A stretch of DNA of 23,043 nt from NCBI GenBank assembly GCA_045657945.1, contig JAZOUB010000036.1, forward strand, positions 1 to 23,043, given 5' to 3'. Within the stretch, counting starts at the first letter, position 1. Each line of letters starts with the position of its first letter. The DNA is from HGM04593 sp045657945 (lineage in GTDB: Bacteria; Bacteroidota; Bacteroidia; Bacteroidales; Bacteroidaceae). Under the pieces are notes generated by a model, which had not been told where the DNA came from, ran no database searches, and saw only the letters and a program-made list of their open reading frames with translations. The position numbers were made by a program, and so were the translations under genes. Positions 1 through 7,390 of this stretch are shown in pieces.

Positions 1-127
1 AATCCGCGACTGCATCGCGTTCCCAAAGAACAACTCAGGCCGCGACACAATGATTGATGCACCTTCGGTTCTCGAACCAGAGCAGTTGACAGAGCTCAAT
101 ATTGTGGTTGACATCAAGGAGAAGTGA
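1..127 (+). CDS. aspS: Aspartyl-tRNA synthetase, C-terminal fragment
   Basis: This open frame is already running at the window edge (first full codon at base 2) and ends with TGA at 125-127, giving 41 residues. The translation contains IAFPKNNSGRDTMIDAP, which I recognise as the conserved C-terminal class II aminoacyl-tRNA synthetase motif 3 region of bacterial AspRS, followed by a short tail ending in DIKEK. The Arg of SGRD belongs to the ATP-binding motif 3 area. The enzyme charges tRNA-Asp with aspartate in the cytosol. Only the last ~7% of the protein is visible, so full-length integrity cannot be judged. It is convergent with the minus-strand operon that ends at 309. Confidence 0.88.
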   Translation, partial: IRDCIAFPKNNSGRDTMIDAPSVLEPEQLTELNIVVDIKEK

Positions 128-214
128 TTAAAAAGCTAAACTACTGCGTTACGCTTGTTTTTGATGTGAGTCATTTAGGAATACGTTGTGAATATAAATG
201 AGAAATAAAATCAT

Positions 215-243
215 ATGTCATCCTGAGCGCAAGCGAAGGATCT
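215..243 (+). repeat. Short interspersed repeat, copy 1 (TCATCCTGAGCG type)
   Basis: This reads TGTCATCCTGAGCG, then CAAGCGAAGGATCT, on the plus strand, downstream of aspS in the sense orientation. A second copy lies on the minus strand at 5890-5912, again downstream of and in sense with its gene (the DEAD-box helicase). I recall this motif as a recurrent intergenic sequence in many Bacteroidota genomes. Its function is not known to me. The rest of 128-248 shows no gene. Confidence 0.55.
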
Positions 244-248
244 CTTAT

Positions 249-300
249 ACACGCAACAAAAAATATCCATCGCATGCGATGGATATTTTTTGTTGCGTGT
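249..300. terminator. 52-bp perfect palindrome, probable bidirectional terminator
   Basis: The two 26-base arms are exactly complementary about the centre at 274/275 (core ATCCATCGCATGCGATGGAT). An A-tract precedes the GC-containing inner hairpin and a T-tract follows it, so on either strand an RNA would form a stem followed by a U run. It lies between the convergent ends of aspS (stop at 127, +) and the membrane-protein gene (stop at 309, -), the expected place for a shared two-way intrinsic terminator. Confidence 0.75.
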
Positions 301-308
301 TAAGTCTT

Positions 309-668
309 TTACATTTTTGTCTTGTATATTGAACTGTATATCATTGCAAAAGCAGCAAGTATAAGGCCATTTATGATTATATATGCAGGGATGCTGAAAT
401 TGAAGAATGCAAAAATTCCATTCATGGCAATCTCAATGAAGAATGTTATTGATGAGAGTGCTTTCAGCATCACTGAGCTGCGTTGATGTTCTACGGACAC
501 TGCAAGGGCGAACATTGATGTTATTCCAATTGTCAGGAATGAACCGGTGGTGATTACCAGTTGTACACGTTCATAATCGCATAATTCGTAAAAGGCATAG
601 GACAATAGCGCGCTGATGACAACTGCTATAATGCTTCTAAATGTATCTATTTTCATGGCATGTTTCAT
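309..668 (-). CDS. Small four-helix membrane protein, unknown function
   Basis: This 119-residue protein has four hydrophobic stretches at about residues 12-30, 36-58, 70-90 and 93-113, with short charged linkers (YERVQ, EHQRSS, YKTKM tail), so it is very probably an inner-membrane protein. I do not recognise a family. Its ATG at 668 immediately follows the TAA stop of the SPFH gene (669-671), so translation is probably coupled to that gene. An internal ATG four codons in is an alternative start. As the last gene of a three-gene operon with a zinc-ribbon protein and an SPFH protein, it could be their membrane anchor or partner; that is inferred from context only. The 52-bp palindrome at 249-300 follows its stop. 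Confidence 0.75.
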   Translation of the reverse strand: MKHAMKIDTFRSIIAVVISALLSYAFYELCDYERVQLVITTGSFLTIGITSMFALAVSVEHQRSSVMLKALSSITFFIEIAMNGIFAFFNFSIPAYIIINGLILAAFAMIYSSIYKTKM

Positions 669-1952
669 TTATATGGTTGGAGGTGTCTGTGGCATTGGAG
701 GAGGTGTTGAAATGAAAAGCTGTGCAAGATCCGGCAATGTGCTTGCTGCAGCCCATTGTGTCATGCCTGGAACCCAAACCAATGTCTGGCTGTTGATTTG
801 TCCTGTGTTAGCCAATTGTTGCATCTGCTGGATGTTGTACGGACCGTACTGTTGACCATTGATGGCCACTGTATATTGTGCCACGTTGGGTGGTGGGGGT
901 GGTGTCATGCCTGCAACAGGGGATTGTTGTGTCTTGGCGAGCTGGCTGCATTGGTTCATCATGCCTGCAAACTGGTTGCCCATTGCTCCGCCCATGGTCA
1001 TGCCAATCATCATTCCGGCCGGGTTAATTCCGTCTCCGCCCAAATTTATGCTACCCATCTCTCCCATACTATGAGCAGCCTCTTTCAGTACTTCGGTCTG
1101 TTTGTTTACAGCATGTGCCTGTATGAATTGTGATTCAGCCGAAAGCTTGGATATACGTTCGTGCTGTTCTGTGTCAATCTCAACACGACGCAATTGTTGC
1201 TCTTTTGTAAGGCGGGTCAACTCACTGTAGTTCTCACTCTCTTTGTCAATTTCAATAGCAGAAATGTCAAATCGTTTGAGATTTACACCAAAATCATTTT
1301 CGAAGACCGGTGTAAGCTGTGCCTGTACCATGTCGCTTATTTCGGCTACCTTGCGTTCCAACTGTATAACAGGAATATTGTTCTCTATCGGGCAGTTGGC
1401 AACGAAATTCTTTATGAACTTAGTGGCTGCGTCCTTGACCTGCTGTTTGAATGCATTCATGTCAAAATCTACCAGGCGGTTGAGCTTGACAAAGTTCCTG
1501 TAGTCTGTAATATTGAATGTGATTGCTCCACGCACTGCTACCGGCACTGTGAAATCGGGGTAGCGTGGGTCGGCAACATCAAAGTATGGCACTCCAAAAC
1601 GCAACTGATTGTTGCCCTGCAGATTGATGAAGTAAATCTCGGCCTGGAATGGAGTGTCACCGCCCCATAGCGAGCCAACTATGCTTGTCAGTACCGGGAA
1701 GTTGGCAGTGTGTATCTTCTGGTCGTGTGGGCCTACGATAAAGTCCATCAATGTACCATTGTTCTGCTTGTATACAAACACGGCAACCTCGCCATCCTTT
1801 ACGCGCAGTGAGCTGCCGTAACGGATGGAGTTCTCCTTCTTTGTGGAATTGGCCTCGCCCGACGGACGCCACTTCCATATCAGATATTCCTGTTCATCGC
1901 AACGGATTACATCCATCAATCCGCCTTCTTTCTTACTTGTAAACAGTCCCAT
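669..1952 (-). CDS. SPFH-domain protein with C-terminal GYF_2 (DUF4339) domain
   Basis: This 427-residue protein has an SPFH (stomatin/prohibitin-like) region at about residues 20-245, in the branch often annotated as virion core protein-like or YdjI-like. A charged, probably coiled-coil segment (~245-295) follows, then a Gly/Met-rich low-complexity stretch (~296-340) and a proline run (PPPPP, 351-355). A GYF_2 domain spans ~359-410 (YTVAINGQQYGPYNIQQMQ and a WVPGMTQW core), and the tail is Pro-rich. There is no signal peptide or clear membrane helix, so membrane association would be peripheral or through partners. SPFH proteins form oligomeric membrane scaffolds; the B. subtilis relative YdjI works with zinc-ribbon YdjG and with YdjH in PspA-linked membrane stress. 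Here it lies 5 bp after a zinc-ribbon gene and abuts a membrane-protein gene. The domain call is firm; the stress role is inferred. Confidence 0.85.
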   Translation of the reverse strand: MGLFTSKKEGGLMDVIRCDEQEYLIWKWRPSGEANSTKKENSIRYGSSLRVKDGEVAVFVYKQNNGTLMDFIVGPHDQKIHTANFPVLTSIVGSLWGGDTPFQAEIYFINLQGNNQLRFGVPYFDVADPRYPDFTVPVAVRGAITFNITDYRNFVKLNRLVDFDMNAFKQQVKDAATKFIKNFVANCPIENNIPVIQLERKVAEISDMVQAQLTPVFENDFGVNLKRFDISAIEIDKESENYSELTRLTKEQQLRRVEIDTEQHERISKLSAESQFIQAHAVNKQTEVLKEAAHSMGEMGSINLGGDGINPAGMMIGMTMGGAMGNQFAGMMNQCSQLAKTQQSPVAGMTPPPPPNVAQYTVAINGQQYGPYNIQQMQQLANTGQINSQTLVWVPGMTQWAAASTLPDLAQLFISTPPPMPQTPPTI

Positions 1953-1957
1953 TTCGT

Positions 1958-2683
1958 TCAGAATTTGATTTTTAGTTCATTCGCATATTCTCTGATTGTT
2001 TCAAGAGTATCCTTGTCTTCTTTCATTGAGAATTTTGCCTTTATTATAATTTGCTCGCATTTTGCTTTCCATGCTAAAGCCAAGTCTTTCTCAGCAGGAG
2101 TCTGCGTTGAGAAAAATCCTTTTACTTTTGCCAATGGTGCTGCCTGAGACAAGAACTCCAGGATGTCGCCCTTTGTGGTAGGGATAGGAAAATGGTGGAT
2201 TATGTTAATCTTTTTCTTGTTTATCTTGTCGTCATCCATTTCTTCGGACAATATGGTCTTGAAAACCGAAAATATCGAACCGCCATCAGTTTCAGTATCC
2301 CTTGTCCTTTCGTTCTCAACTTGAACCAACATCTTGTAGAGGCGGTCGAACGAGGCATTGGCCTGTACATTGTTGAAATCATAGCCACAGTCTGTGCATG
2401 TTGTCGTGAATGGCTGTACTATAGCACCGCATGCCGGGCATTTCTTTACATTGCCATGCTTGCTTGAGTTGGAAGGTGCTGCGACATCATCAGGCGCCGG
2501 TTGCTGAACATGGTTCATCATCTTGTTCAACTCATATACACGGGCATCAAGAATCATCTCGAATTCATCCAAGTCAACACCTTCGGCCTTTGCTCTTTTG
2601 AACAAAATCTGCCTCTCCTTTTCAGTCAGCACACCATCTGTCAATGCAGCCTTTATGAGTTGTTCCAGTTCTTCGCTGTACAT
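1958..2683 (-). CDS. TerB-like/zinc-ribbon protein, first gene of SPFH operon
   Basis: This 241-residue soluble protein has three parts. The N-terminal ~55 residues (LIKAALTDGVLTEKERQIL and a following helix) form an acidic helical module like those at the start of TerB-type proteins. A Pro/Ser-rich linker follows. A zinc ribbon has C82-x2-C85 and C96-x2-C99 (KKCPACGAIVQ, TCTDCGYDF). The C-terminal ~130 residues are predicted helical and I do not recognise them. Small zinc ribbons often mediate assembly with partner proteins. The SPFH gene follows after 5 bp, so the two are almost certainly co-expressed, and the pairing resembles ydjG with ydjI in B. subtilis. Transcription probably starts from the promoter at 2736-2766. 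The exact function is unknown. Confidence 0.8.
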   Translation of the reverse strand: MYSEELEQLIKAALTDGVLTEKERQILFKRAKAEGVDLDEFEMILDARVYELNKMMNHVQQPAPDDVAAPSNSSKHGNVKKCPACGAIVQPFTTTCTDCGYDFNNVQANASFDRLYKMLVQVENERTRDTETDGGSIFSVFKTILSEEMDDDKINKKKINIIHHFPIPTTKGDILEFLSQAAPLAKVKGFFSTQTPAEKDLALAWKAKCEQIIIKAKFSMKEDKDTLETIREYANELKIKF

Positions 2684-2735
2684 GATATTTGCGGACTTTA
2701 TATATATGTTTGTGTAATGATTTTAGCCTTATTTG

Positions 2736-2766
2736 CAAATATAATGAAAAAGTAATGAACAGCAAC
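2736..2766 (-). promoter_or_regulatory. Bacteroidota-type promoter for the SPFH operon
   Basis: Read on the minus strand, GTTG (2766-2763), a 19-base spacer and TATATTTG (2743-2736) match the TTTG-N19-TAnnTTTG primary promoter with one mismatch. The start of transcription would fall near 2730, leaving a leader of about 45 bases before the ATG at 2683. Confidence 0.6.
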
Positions 2767-2795
2767 ATGCTTTCACCTATTTTTAAATATAGTAT

Positions 2796-2854
2796 AAAAA
2801 CACAAGACCGTGTTATACAACAAGCACCACCCATTGCTGAGCGGTGCCTGTTGT
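2796..2854 (-). terminator. Probable intrinsic terminator after the DPP IV gene
   Basis: Arms at 2817-2828 (ACAACAAGCACC) and 2843-2854 (GGTGCCTGTTGT) pair over 12 positions with one non-Watson-Crick pair. In the minus-strand direction a small ACAC/GTGT hairpin and a TTTTT run (2800-2796) follow. The U run is about 16 bases beyond the main stem, so the second, smaller hairpin may be the actual terminator element. Confidence 0.5.
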
Positions 2855-2873
2855 GTCGTGCTATGCTATTTCG

Positions 2874-5078
2874 TTATTTCAGGTTTGCCTTGAAGAACTC
2901 TGCAATCTTCTCAAAGAGGTGATAGCGTGTGTTGCGGCCATAGTAGATGCTATGGTTGCTGTCGGGGTAGAGTGCCATCTCGAACTTTTTGTTCGCCTGT
3001 GTGAGTGCGTGGGTGTAACGTATCATGTTACGCAAGTGAACGTTGTCGTCGGCAGTGCCGTGGATGAGCAACAGGTAGCCGCTCAGCTTGTTCACGTTCA
3101 CAATTGCCGAGCCGGCATCGTAACCCTCCTTGTTCTCCTTTGGAGTGCGCATATAACGCTCGGTATATACAGTGTCATAGAAGCGCCAGTCTGTTGGTGC
3201 TGCAACGGCAACGCCGGCCTTGAACACAGCCTCGTCCTGGCTCATTGACATGAGGGTGTTGTAGCCACCGAAGCTCCAGCCCCAGATACCTATGTTGTTC
3301 TTGTCAACGTAGGGGAGTGAACCAAGGTATTTTGCAGTCTCGACCTGATCGGCAGGCTCGTACTTACCAATGTTCAGGTAGGTGCATTTGCCGAACTCTG
3401 TACCACGTCCGCCTGTACCGCGTCCGTCAACGCATACCATGATGAATCCCTCGCCTGCCATGTAGCTCTCGAACATTGCATTGCCATAGTTACCTATGTA
3501 CCAGCTGTCATGTACCTGCTGTGAGTAGGGGCCGCTGTACTGGAACATCACTACAGGGTACTGCTTGCCCTCGTCAAAGTCGGCAGGCTTTACCATCCAG
3601 CCGTTGAGCTCAACGCCGTCGGTTGTTGTGAAGGTGAAGAATTCCTTTGTTGGCATGTCGAACTTCTTGAGGCGCTCCTTGAGGTTGGCATTGTCAATGA
3701 GGGTCTTTATAACCTTACCATTGTTGTCGTTTGTGGTAACGGTGTGTGGGGTGTTGATGCTTGAGTGGGTGTTGATGAAGTACTTCATTCCCGCGCTGAA
3801 CACTGCGCTGTTTGTTCCCTCCTTGGTGGTGAGCTTTGTCTTCTTGCCCTTGGCATTTACCTTATATATATATTCGCGCAATGGGCTGCCCTCGTTGCTT
3901 GAGTAGTAGAACTCGTTCTTGCTGCTGTCCCAACCATAGAAGTGCTTAACCTCGAACTCTCCCTTTGTGATTGGGCGTACAAGGATACCGTCAATGGTGT
4001 AGAGGTAGAGCTGGTTGTAGCCGCTGCGCTCGCTCTGCAACACAAAGTGCTTGTCATAGAACTCAATGCCGGCATATACCTGCTCGTTGAGGTAGGTGTC
4101 GCTCTCCTCGCGAAGGATGGTCTTGCTGTTGCCCGAGCGTGGGTTCACGGCCTGAATCTCCATGATGCTCTGGTGGCGGTTGAGTGTGAGCACTGCAAGT
4201 ACATCGGGGTTCTTGGTGAACTTGATGCGTGGGATGTAGCCTTCCTCGGGGATGTTCACGTTAAGCTGGCGTGTAACGCGGCTCTTGATGTCATATGAGT
4301 GAACCGAGAGCTTTGAGTTTGCTGCACCTGCAACAGGGTACTTGAAGCTGTAGGGGGCGCAGAAATCGTCGTACTCAATGTTTGGCGCTCCAGTTGGGAT
4401 GTACATTGGCATGTCGTACATCATAACCTCGCTCTCGTCGTACTTGATGTACGCAATCATCTTGCTATCGGCGCTAAAGTCGTATGAGCAGTTGTTCATG
4501 AACTCCTCCTCGTTTACCCAGTCGGGGATACCGTTGATAATCTTGCGGAACTCGCCGTCGGTGGTAATCTGCGACTCGGCGTTGTCGAACATCAGCTTCA
4601 CAAGGAACAGGTTGTTTTCGCGCACAAAGGCAATCATTGTGCCGTCGGGTGAGAACTTTGGAACCTGTTGTGCGCCGTTCTGTGACAATGGCTCAACCTT
4701 GTTGTTCTTGCGGCTGTAGATGTAGTGCTCTGCAGTAAATGAGTTGCGGTAGATGCTCTTTGTTCTTGTCTGCAGAAGGATGAGCTGCTCATCGGGTGAG
4801 AACTGATAGCCGTCGATGTACTTCTGCTCGAATCCGCGTGCTGTTGCAGCGTTGAAAAGGGTATCGACAATTGCACCGTTCTTGAACGAACCCTTGAGAA
4901 TGAGACTGTGGTCATCGCTCATGCGTGCAAAGTGAACGCCATCGGCCATTGGCTTGATGGCTGCGTATGTCTGCGGCCAGTAACCGCCATACATTACATC
5001 GTTGAGAGTCACCTTATCGCCTGCAATGGCAGAGAGTGACATCACAAACAATGTGAATAGTGAAAATAGGTGTTTCAT
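2874..5078 (-). CDS. Dipeptidyl peptidase IV (S9B family), secreted
   Basis: This is a 734-residue, full-length DPP IV. A signal peptide (MKHLFSLFTLFVMSLSAIAG, cleavage likely after residue 19) directs export to the periplasm or cell surface. Residues ~40-480 form the beta-propeller (DPPIV_N). They include D186-W-V-N-E-E-E192, the double-glutamate motif that binds the free N-terminus of the substrate. The alpha/beta-hydrolase domain occupies ~490-734, with nucleophile Ser602 in GWSFGGY, Asp677 in HGTADDNVH and His709 in DSNHSIYYG. Asp-to-His spacing is identical to human DPP4 (32 residues). The enzyme releases X-Pro and X-Ala dipeptides from peptide N-termini, which suits an amino-acid- and peptide-fermenting organism. 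It appears monocistronic. All catalytic residues are present. Confidence 0.93.
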   Translation of the reverse strand: MKHLFSLFTLFVMSLSAIAGDKVTLNDVMYGGYWPQTYAAIKPMADGVHFARMSDDHSLILKGSFKNGAIVDTLFNAATARGFEQKYIDGYQFSPDEQLILLQTRTKSIYRNSFTAEHYIYSRKNNKVEPLSQNGAQQVPKFSPDGTMIAFVRENNLFLVKLMFDNAESQITTDGEFRKIINGIPDWVNEEEFMNNCSYDFSADSKMIAYIKYDESEVMMYDMPMYIPTGAPNIEYDDFCAPYSFKYPVAGAANSKLSVHSYDIKSRVTRQLNVNIPEEGYIPRIKFTKNPDVLAVLTLNRHQSIMEIQAVNPRSGNSKTILREESDTYLNEQVYAGIEFYDKHFVLQSERSGYNQLYLYTIDGILVRPITKGEFEVKHFYGWDSSKNEFYYSSNEGSPLREYIYKVNAKGKKTKLTTKEGTNSAVFSAGMKYFINTHSSINTPHTVTTNDNNGKVIKTLIDNANLKERLKKFDMPTKEFFTFTTTDGVELNGWMVKPADFDEGKQYPVVMFQYSGPYSQQVHDSWYIGNYGNAMFESYMAGEGFIMVCVDGRGTGGRGTEFGKCTYLNIGKYEPADQVETAKYLGSLPYVDKNNIGIWGWSFGGYNTLMSMSQDEAVFKAGVAVAAPTDWRFYDTVYTERYMRTPKENKEGYDAGSAIVNVNKLSGYLLLIHGTADDNVHLRNMIRYTHALTQANKKFEMALYPDSNHSIYYGRNTRYHLFEKIAEFFKANLK

Positions 5079-5222
5079 AATGGTTTATTTAAATTTACAA
5101 TCTTATCATTATAATAAGGTGAAATCTGAAAACTGAAATCGGAAAAGTTGGTTATACTGTATCATATACAACTGATACACAAGTTTTCACCTCTTGCTTT
5201 TAAGTTTTCCGCTTTCCGCTTT
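5079..5222. other. Intergenic region with repeats, upstream of the DPP IV gene
   Basis: There is no gene here. The region contains degenerate CTGAAAA/CTGAAAT/CGGAAAA repeats (~5126-5146) and an inverted repeat TGTATCA-N8-TGATACA (5158-5179) that could be an operator or hairpin. GCTTTCC-type repeats (~5205-5222) run into the 14-bp tandem next to the carbonic anhydrase gene. I could not find a convincing TAnnTTTG box for the DPP IV gene; the nearest is TAAGATTG on the minus strand (5105-5098), without a good upstream element. Confidence 0.4.
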
Positions 5223-5250
5223 CCCCTTTAACCTTTCCCCTTTAACCTTT
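5223..5250. repeat. Two tandem 14-bp units (CCCCTTTAACCTTT)
   Basis: The unit CCCCTTTAACCTTT occurs exactly twice (5223-5236 and 5237-5250). Partial GCTTTCC units precede it. The last base of the second copy is part of the TGA stop codon (complement of 5250-5252) of the gamma-carbonic anhydrase gene, so the repeat begins exactly at the end of the coding sequence. Similar AAAGGTTAAAGGGGAAAG strings are, as I recall, scattered in intergenic DNA of Bacteroidota. Confidence 0.7.
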
Positions 5251-5768
5251 CAGTTAGTTTTGTACCACGACGCATACATTATATAATCGTTGGCGATGCG
5301 CTCCACAATCTCCTTCTGTTGCTCGGGGCTTACCTCCTTAATCTTCTTGGCAGGTACTCCGGCATAAATCCAGCCACTTTCAACTCTCATTCCCGAGGTC
5401 ACCAGTGCATTGGCTGCTACAATGGCTCCGCTTTCAACCACGGCATTGTCAAGCACCGTTGCACCCATACCAATGAGGCTGTTGCTCTCAATTGTGGCAC
5501 CGTGGATGGTGGCGTTGTGGCCTATTGAGACGTTATCTCCAATGGTGGTCTTTGAGCGTTGGAAGAGTGTATGTACCACAGCGCCATCCTGTATGTTCAC
5601 GTTGTTGCCTATGGTGATGCTGTTTACGTCACCGCGCAGCACTGTGCCGTACCATATTGAGCAGTTGTCGCCCATTGTAACATCGCCAATTATGGCAGCT
5701 GTCTCGGCAATGAAGCAGTCATTGCCAATAGTGGGCTTGAATCCGCGTATTTCTCTAATTATTGCCAT
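5250..5768 (-). CDS. Gamma-class carbonic anhydrase-like hexapeptide protein
   Basis: This 172-residue left-handed beta-helix protein has hexapeptide repeats from about residue 12 to 135 (IGNDCFI, IGDNVSIGHNATI, IGMGATV). The three zinc-binding histidines of the family are present as H66 (VVHTL), H84 and H89 (IGHNATIHGA). Arg45 and Asp47 (LRGDV), Gln60 and Asp61 match the conserved active-site network of archaeal Cam. The acidic loop of Cam is absent, which places it in the shorter CamH/YrdA/PaaY-type group. It would act in the cytosol as a homotrimer, either hydrating CO2 or on an unrelated small substrate; many CamH proteins lack demonstrated activity. The start MAIIREIRGF aligns with relatives. 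The nearest neighbours are separated by repeat-rich spacers, so it is probably a single-gene unit. No promoter is obvious. Confidence 0.88.
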   Translation of the reverse strand: MAIIREIRGFKPTIGNDCFIAETAAIIGDVTMGDNCSIWYGTVLRGDVNSITIGNNVNIQDGAVVHTLFQRSKTTIGDNVSIGHNATIHGATIESNSLIGMGATVLDNAVVESGAIVAANALVTSGMRVESGWIYAGVPAKKIKEVSPEQQKEIVERIANDYIMYASWYKTN

Positions 5769-5929
5769 AGTTCGTTATTTGTTATAAATAAAGATAGATA
5801 CATTGACAATCCTTGCTTCTCGCAACCCCCGCGTCAACATCTTCTGCGTGCTCCGCGTGACCCATTACTGCAAGCATTGTCTAACTAAACTTTCGCTACG
5901 CTCAGTATGACAGTGGGGTGTGTGGTTTT
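5769..5929. other. Intergenic region between helicase and carbonic anhydrase genes
   Basis: No gene is visible. The 3' end of the helicase unit enters it from the right, and the TCATACTGAGCG repeat copy begins 17 bases after the helicase stop. A locally GC-richer stretch at about 5826-5862 (including CTTCTGCGTGCTCCGCGTGA) also looks like an interspersed repeat fragment rather than unique sequence. I see no clear terminator for the helicase and no convincing TAnnTTTG box for the carbonic anhydrase gene. Confidence 0.4.
5890..5912 (-). repeat. Short interspersed repeat, copy 2 (TCATACTGAGCG type)
   Basis: On the minus strand this reads TGTCATACTGAGCG followed by TAGCGAAAG. It matches copy 1 at 215-243 except for about two substitutions and a one-base indel. 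It starts 17 bases after the TAA stop of the DEAD-box helicase, in sense with that gene, as copy 1 is in sense downstream of aspS. Confidence 0.55.
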
Positions 5930-7387
5930 TTACTTATTCTCTGTTATGGGTGCTGCGCCTTCACCGCCTTTTGCATTGCCGGGTTTCCTGCGGCGGTGGT
6001 GTGGGCGGCGTTTGGGCTTCTCACCCTGTGGCTTCGGTGCGCCTTCATGTTGTGTTGCAACAGGTACAGCCTCTTTAGGTTTCACGCTATTGTCTGTGGG
6101 CTTTGCATTCAGTGGTTTCTCGCCACCCATGGGCTTGCCGCCACTGCGCTTGCGGTTATTTCTCTTGCGGTCGTTACCGCTACGTTTCTCCTTGCCTGCG
6201 CCGCGCCGCGCCTTGCTTCCCTTCTGCTTGCCTTTTGGCTCGTATGCAGGTGCCTCACCAAGTGCTGCCGGAACTTCCATCTTTGGCACATCCTGCTCAA
6301 TGAAATCCTCGATTCGCTTGAAATACTCTTGATCCTCAACATTAACCAGTGTGATGGCACGTCCTTTGGTACCTGCACGGGCTGTACGGCCTATGCGGTG
6401 TATGTAGTCGTCGCAGTCGCGTGGTACGTCGTAGTTGATGACAATGCGTATGTCGTCAATGTCGATGCCGCGTGCAAGGATGTCGGTTGCCACAATCATG
6501 TCAATCTTGCGGCTCTTGTACTGGAACATGATTTCGTCGCGCTCGCCCTGCGAGAGGTCGCTGTGCATCTCTCCCACATTGAAACCATGTTTCTTCAGCG
6601 TGTGCGAAATCTCCTTTACCTTTGTCTTGCGTGATGCGAAAAGGATGACCCTCTCGCTGCTTTCGTTGTCAAAGATGCTGTTGATGATACCCAGTTTCTG
6701 TCCTTCGTGGCAGATGTATGCCTGCTGTGTGATACCATCGGCAGGTTTCGCCAGAGCAAGTGTAATCTGTACCGGGTCGGTCAAAATGTCGCGTGCCAGT
6801 TTGCGTATTTCCTCGGGCATCGTTGCCGAGAAGAGCATTGTCTGGCGCTCCTTGGGTAGTTGTTTGGCAATTGTCATGATGTCGTTGCAAAAGCCCATGT
6901 CGAGCATACGGTCTGCCTCGTCAAGGATGAAGAACGATACTTTTGACAGGTCGATGTTGCCGAGGTTGATGTGGCTTATGAGTCGTCCCGGGGTAGCGAC
7001 AATAATATCAGCTCCCTTTGCCATGCCACGTAGTTCCTGTTCGTAACGTTGTCCGTCATTCCCTCCATAAACAGCTACGCTCGATACATTCATGAAGTAG
7101 GTGAAACCTTCGAGCTGACGGTCAATCTGCTGTGCAAGTTCTCTTGTCGGAGCCATAATCACACAGTTTATTGAGTCTTCGGGGTAACCTCCCTGGCACA
7201 ACTTGTTGAGTACCGGCAACAGGTATGCTGCCGTTTTGCCTGTTCCTGTCTGTGCAACGCCAATGAGGTCATGCCCCTCCATCAATGGCTGCAGTGTCTG
7301 TTCCTGTATTGGTGTGCACTTCTCAAAGCGCATGGCATCGAGGGCGTCAAGCACCTCGTCTTCAAAATCAAAATCGGTAAAGTACAT
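5930..7387 (-). CDS. rhlE: DEAD-box ATP-dependent RNA helicase, RhlE-like
   Basis: This is a 485-residue SF2 helicase with every DEAD-box motif in order: Q motif (CTPIQEQTL, ~24-32), motif I AQTGTGKT (45-52), Ia APTRELAQQ, Ib TPGRL, II DEAD (156-159), III SAT (187-189), V ATDILARGID (~300-309) and VI HRIGRTARAG (330-339). The C-terminal ~110 residues are disordered and strongly basic (KARRGAGKEKRSG, RKRNNRKRSGG, KPKRRPHHRRRKPG), as in RhlE-type enzymes, giving nonspecific RNA binding. It would remodel rRNA or mRNA structure in the cytosol. It starts 3 bp after lptG ends and is the last gene of the lon-tgt-lptG unit. The subfamily call rests on overall organisation; other DEAD-box classes remain possible. 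Confidence 0.88.
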   Translation of the reverse strand: MYFTDFDFEDEVLDALDAMRFEKCTPIQEQTLQPLMEGHDLIGVAQTGTGKTAAYLLPVLNKLCQGGYPEDSINCVIMAPTRELAQQIDRQLEGFTYFMNVSSVAVYGGNDGQRYEQELRGMAKGADIIVATPGRLISHINLGNIDLSKVSFFILDEADRMLDMGFCNDIMTIAKQLPKERQTMLFSATMPEEIRKLARDILTDPVQITLALAKPADGITQQAYICHEGQKLGIINSIFDNESSERVILFASRKTKVKEISHTLKKHGFNVGEMHSDLSQGERDEIMFQYKSRKIDMIVATDILARGIDIDDIRIVINYDVPRDCDDYIHRIGRTARAGTKGRAITLVNVEDQEYFKRIEDFIEQDVPKMEVPAALGEAPAYEPKGKQKGSKARRGAGKEKRSGNDRKRNNRKRSGGKPMGGEKPLNAKPTDNSVKPKEAVPVATQHEGAPKPQGEKPKRRPHHRRRKPGNAKGGEGAAPITENK

Positions 7388-7390
7388 CTC

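Noticed and set aside
1161..1670. A 169-codon plus-strand frame opposite the SPFH gene
   Set aside because: It is antisense to a well-supported SPFH coding region, has no domain and no promoter.
5223..5250. CRISPR-like array at the tandem repeats
   Set aside because: Units are 14 bp, directly adjacent, without spacers, and no cas gene is in the window.
5918..6634. A long open frame (238 codons) on the plus strand opposite the helicase gene
   Set aside because: It is fully antisense to a helicase with every conserved motif, its translation is Cys/Leu/Ala-rich with no recognisable domain, and it arises from the codon bias of the basic C-terminal tail.
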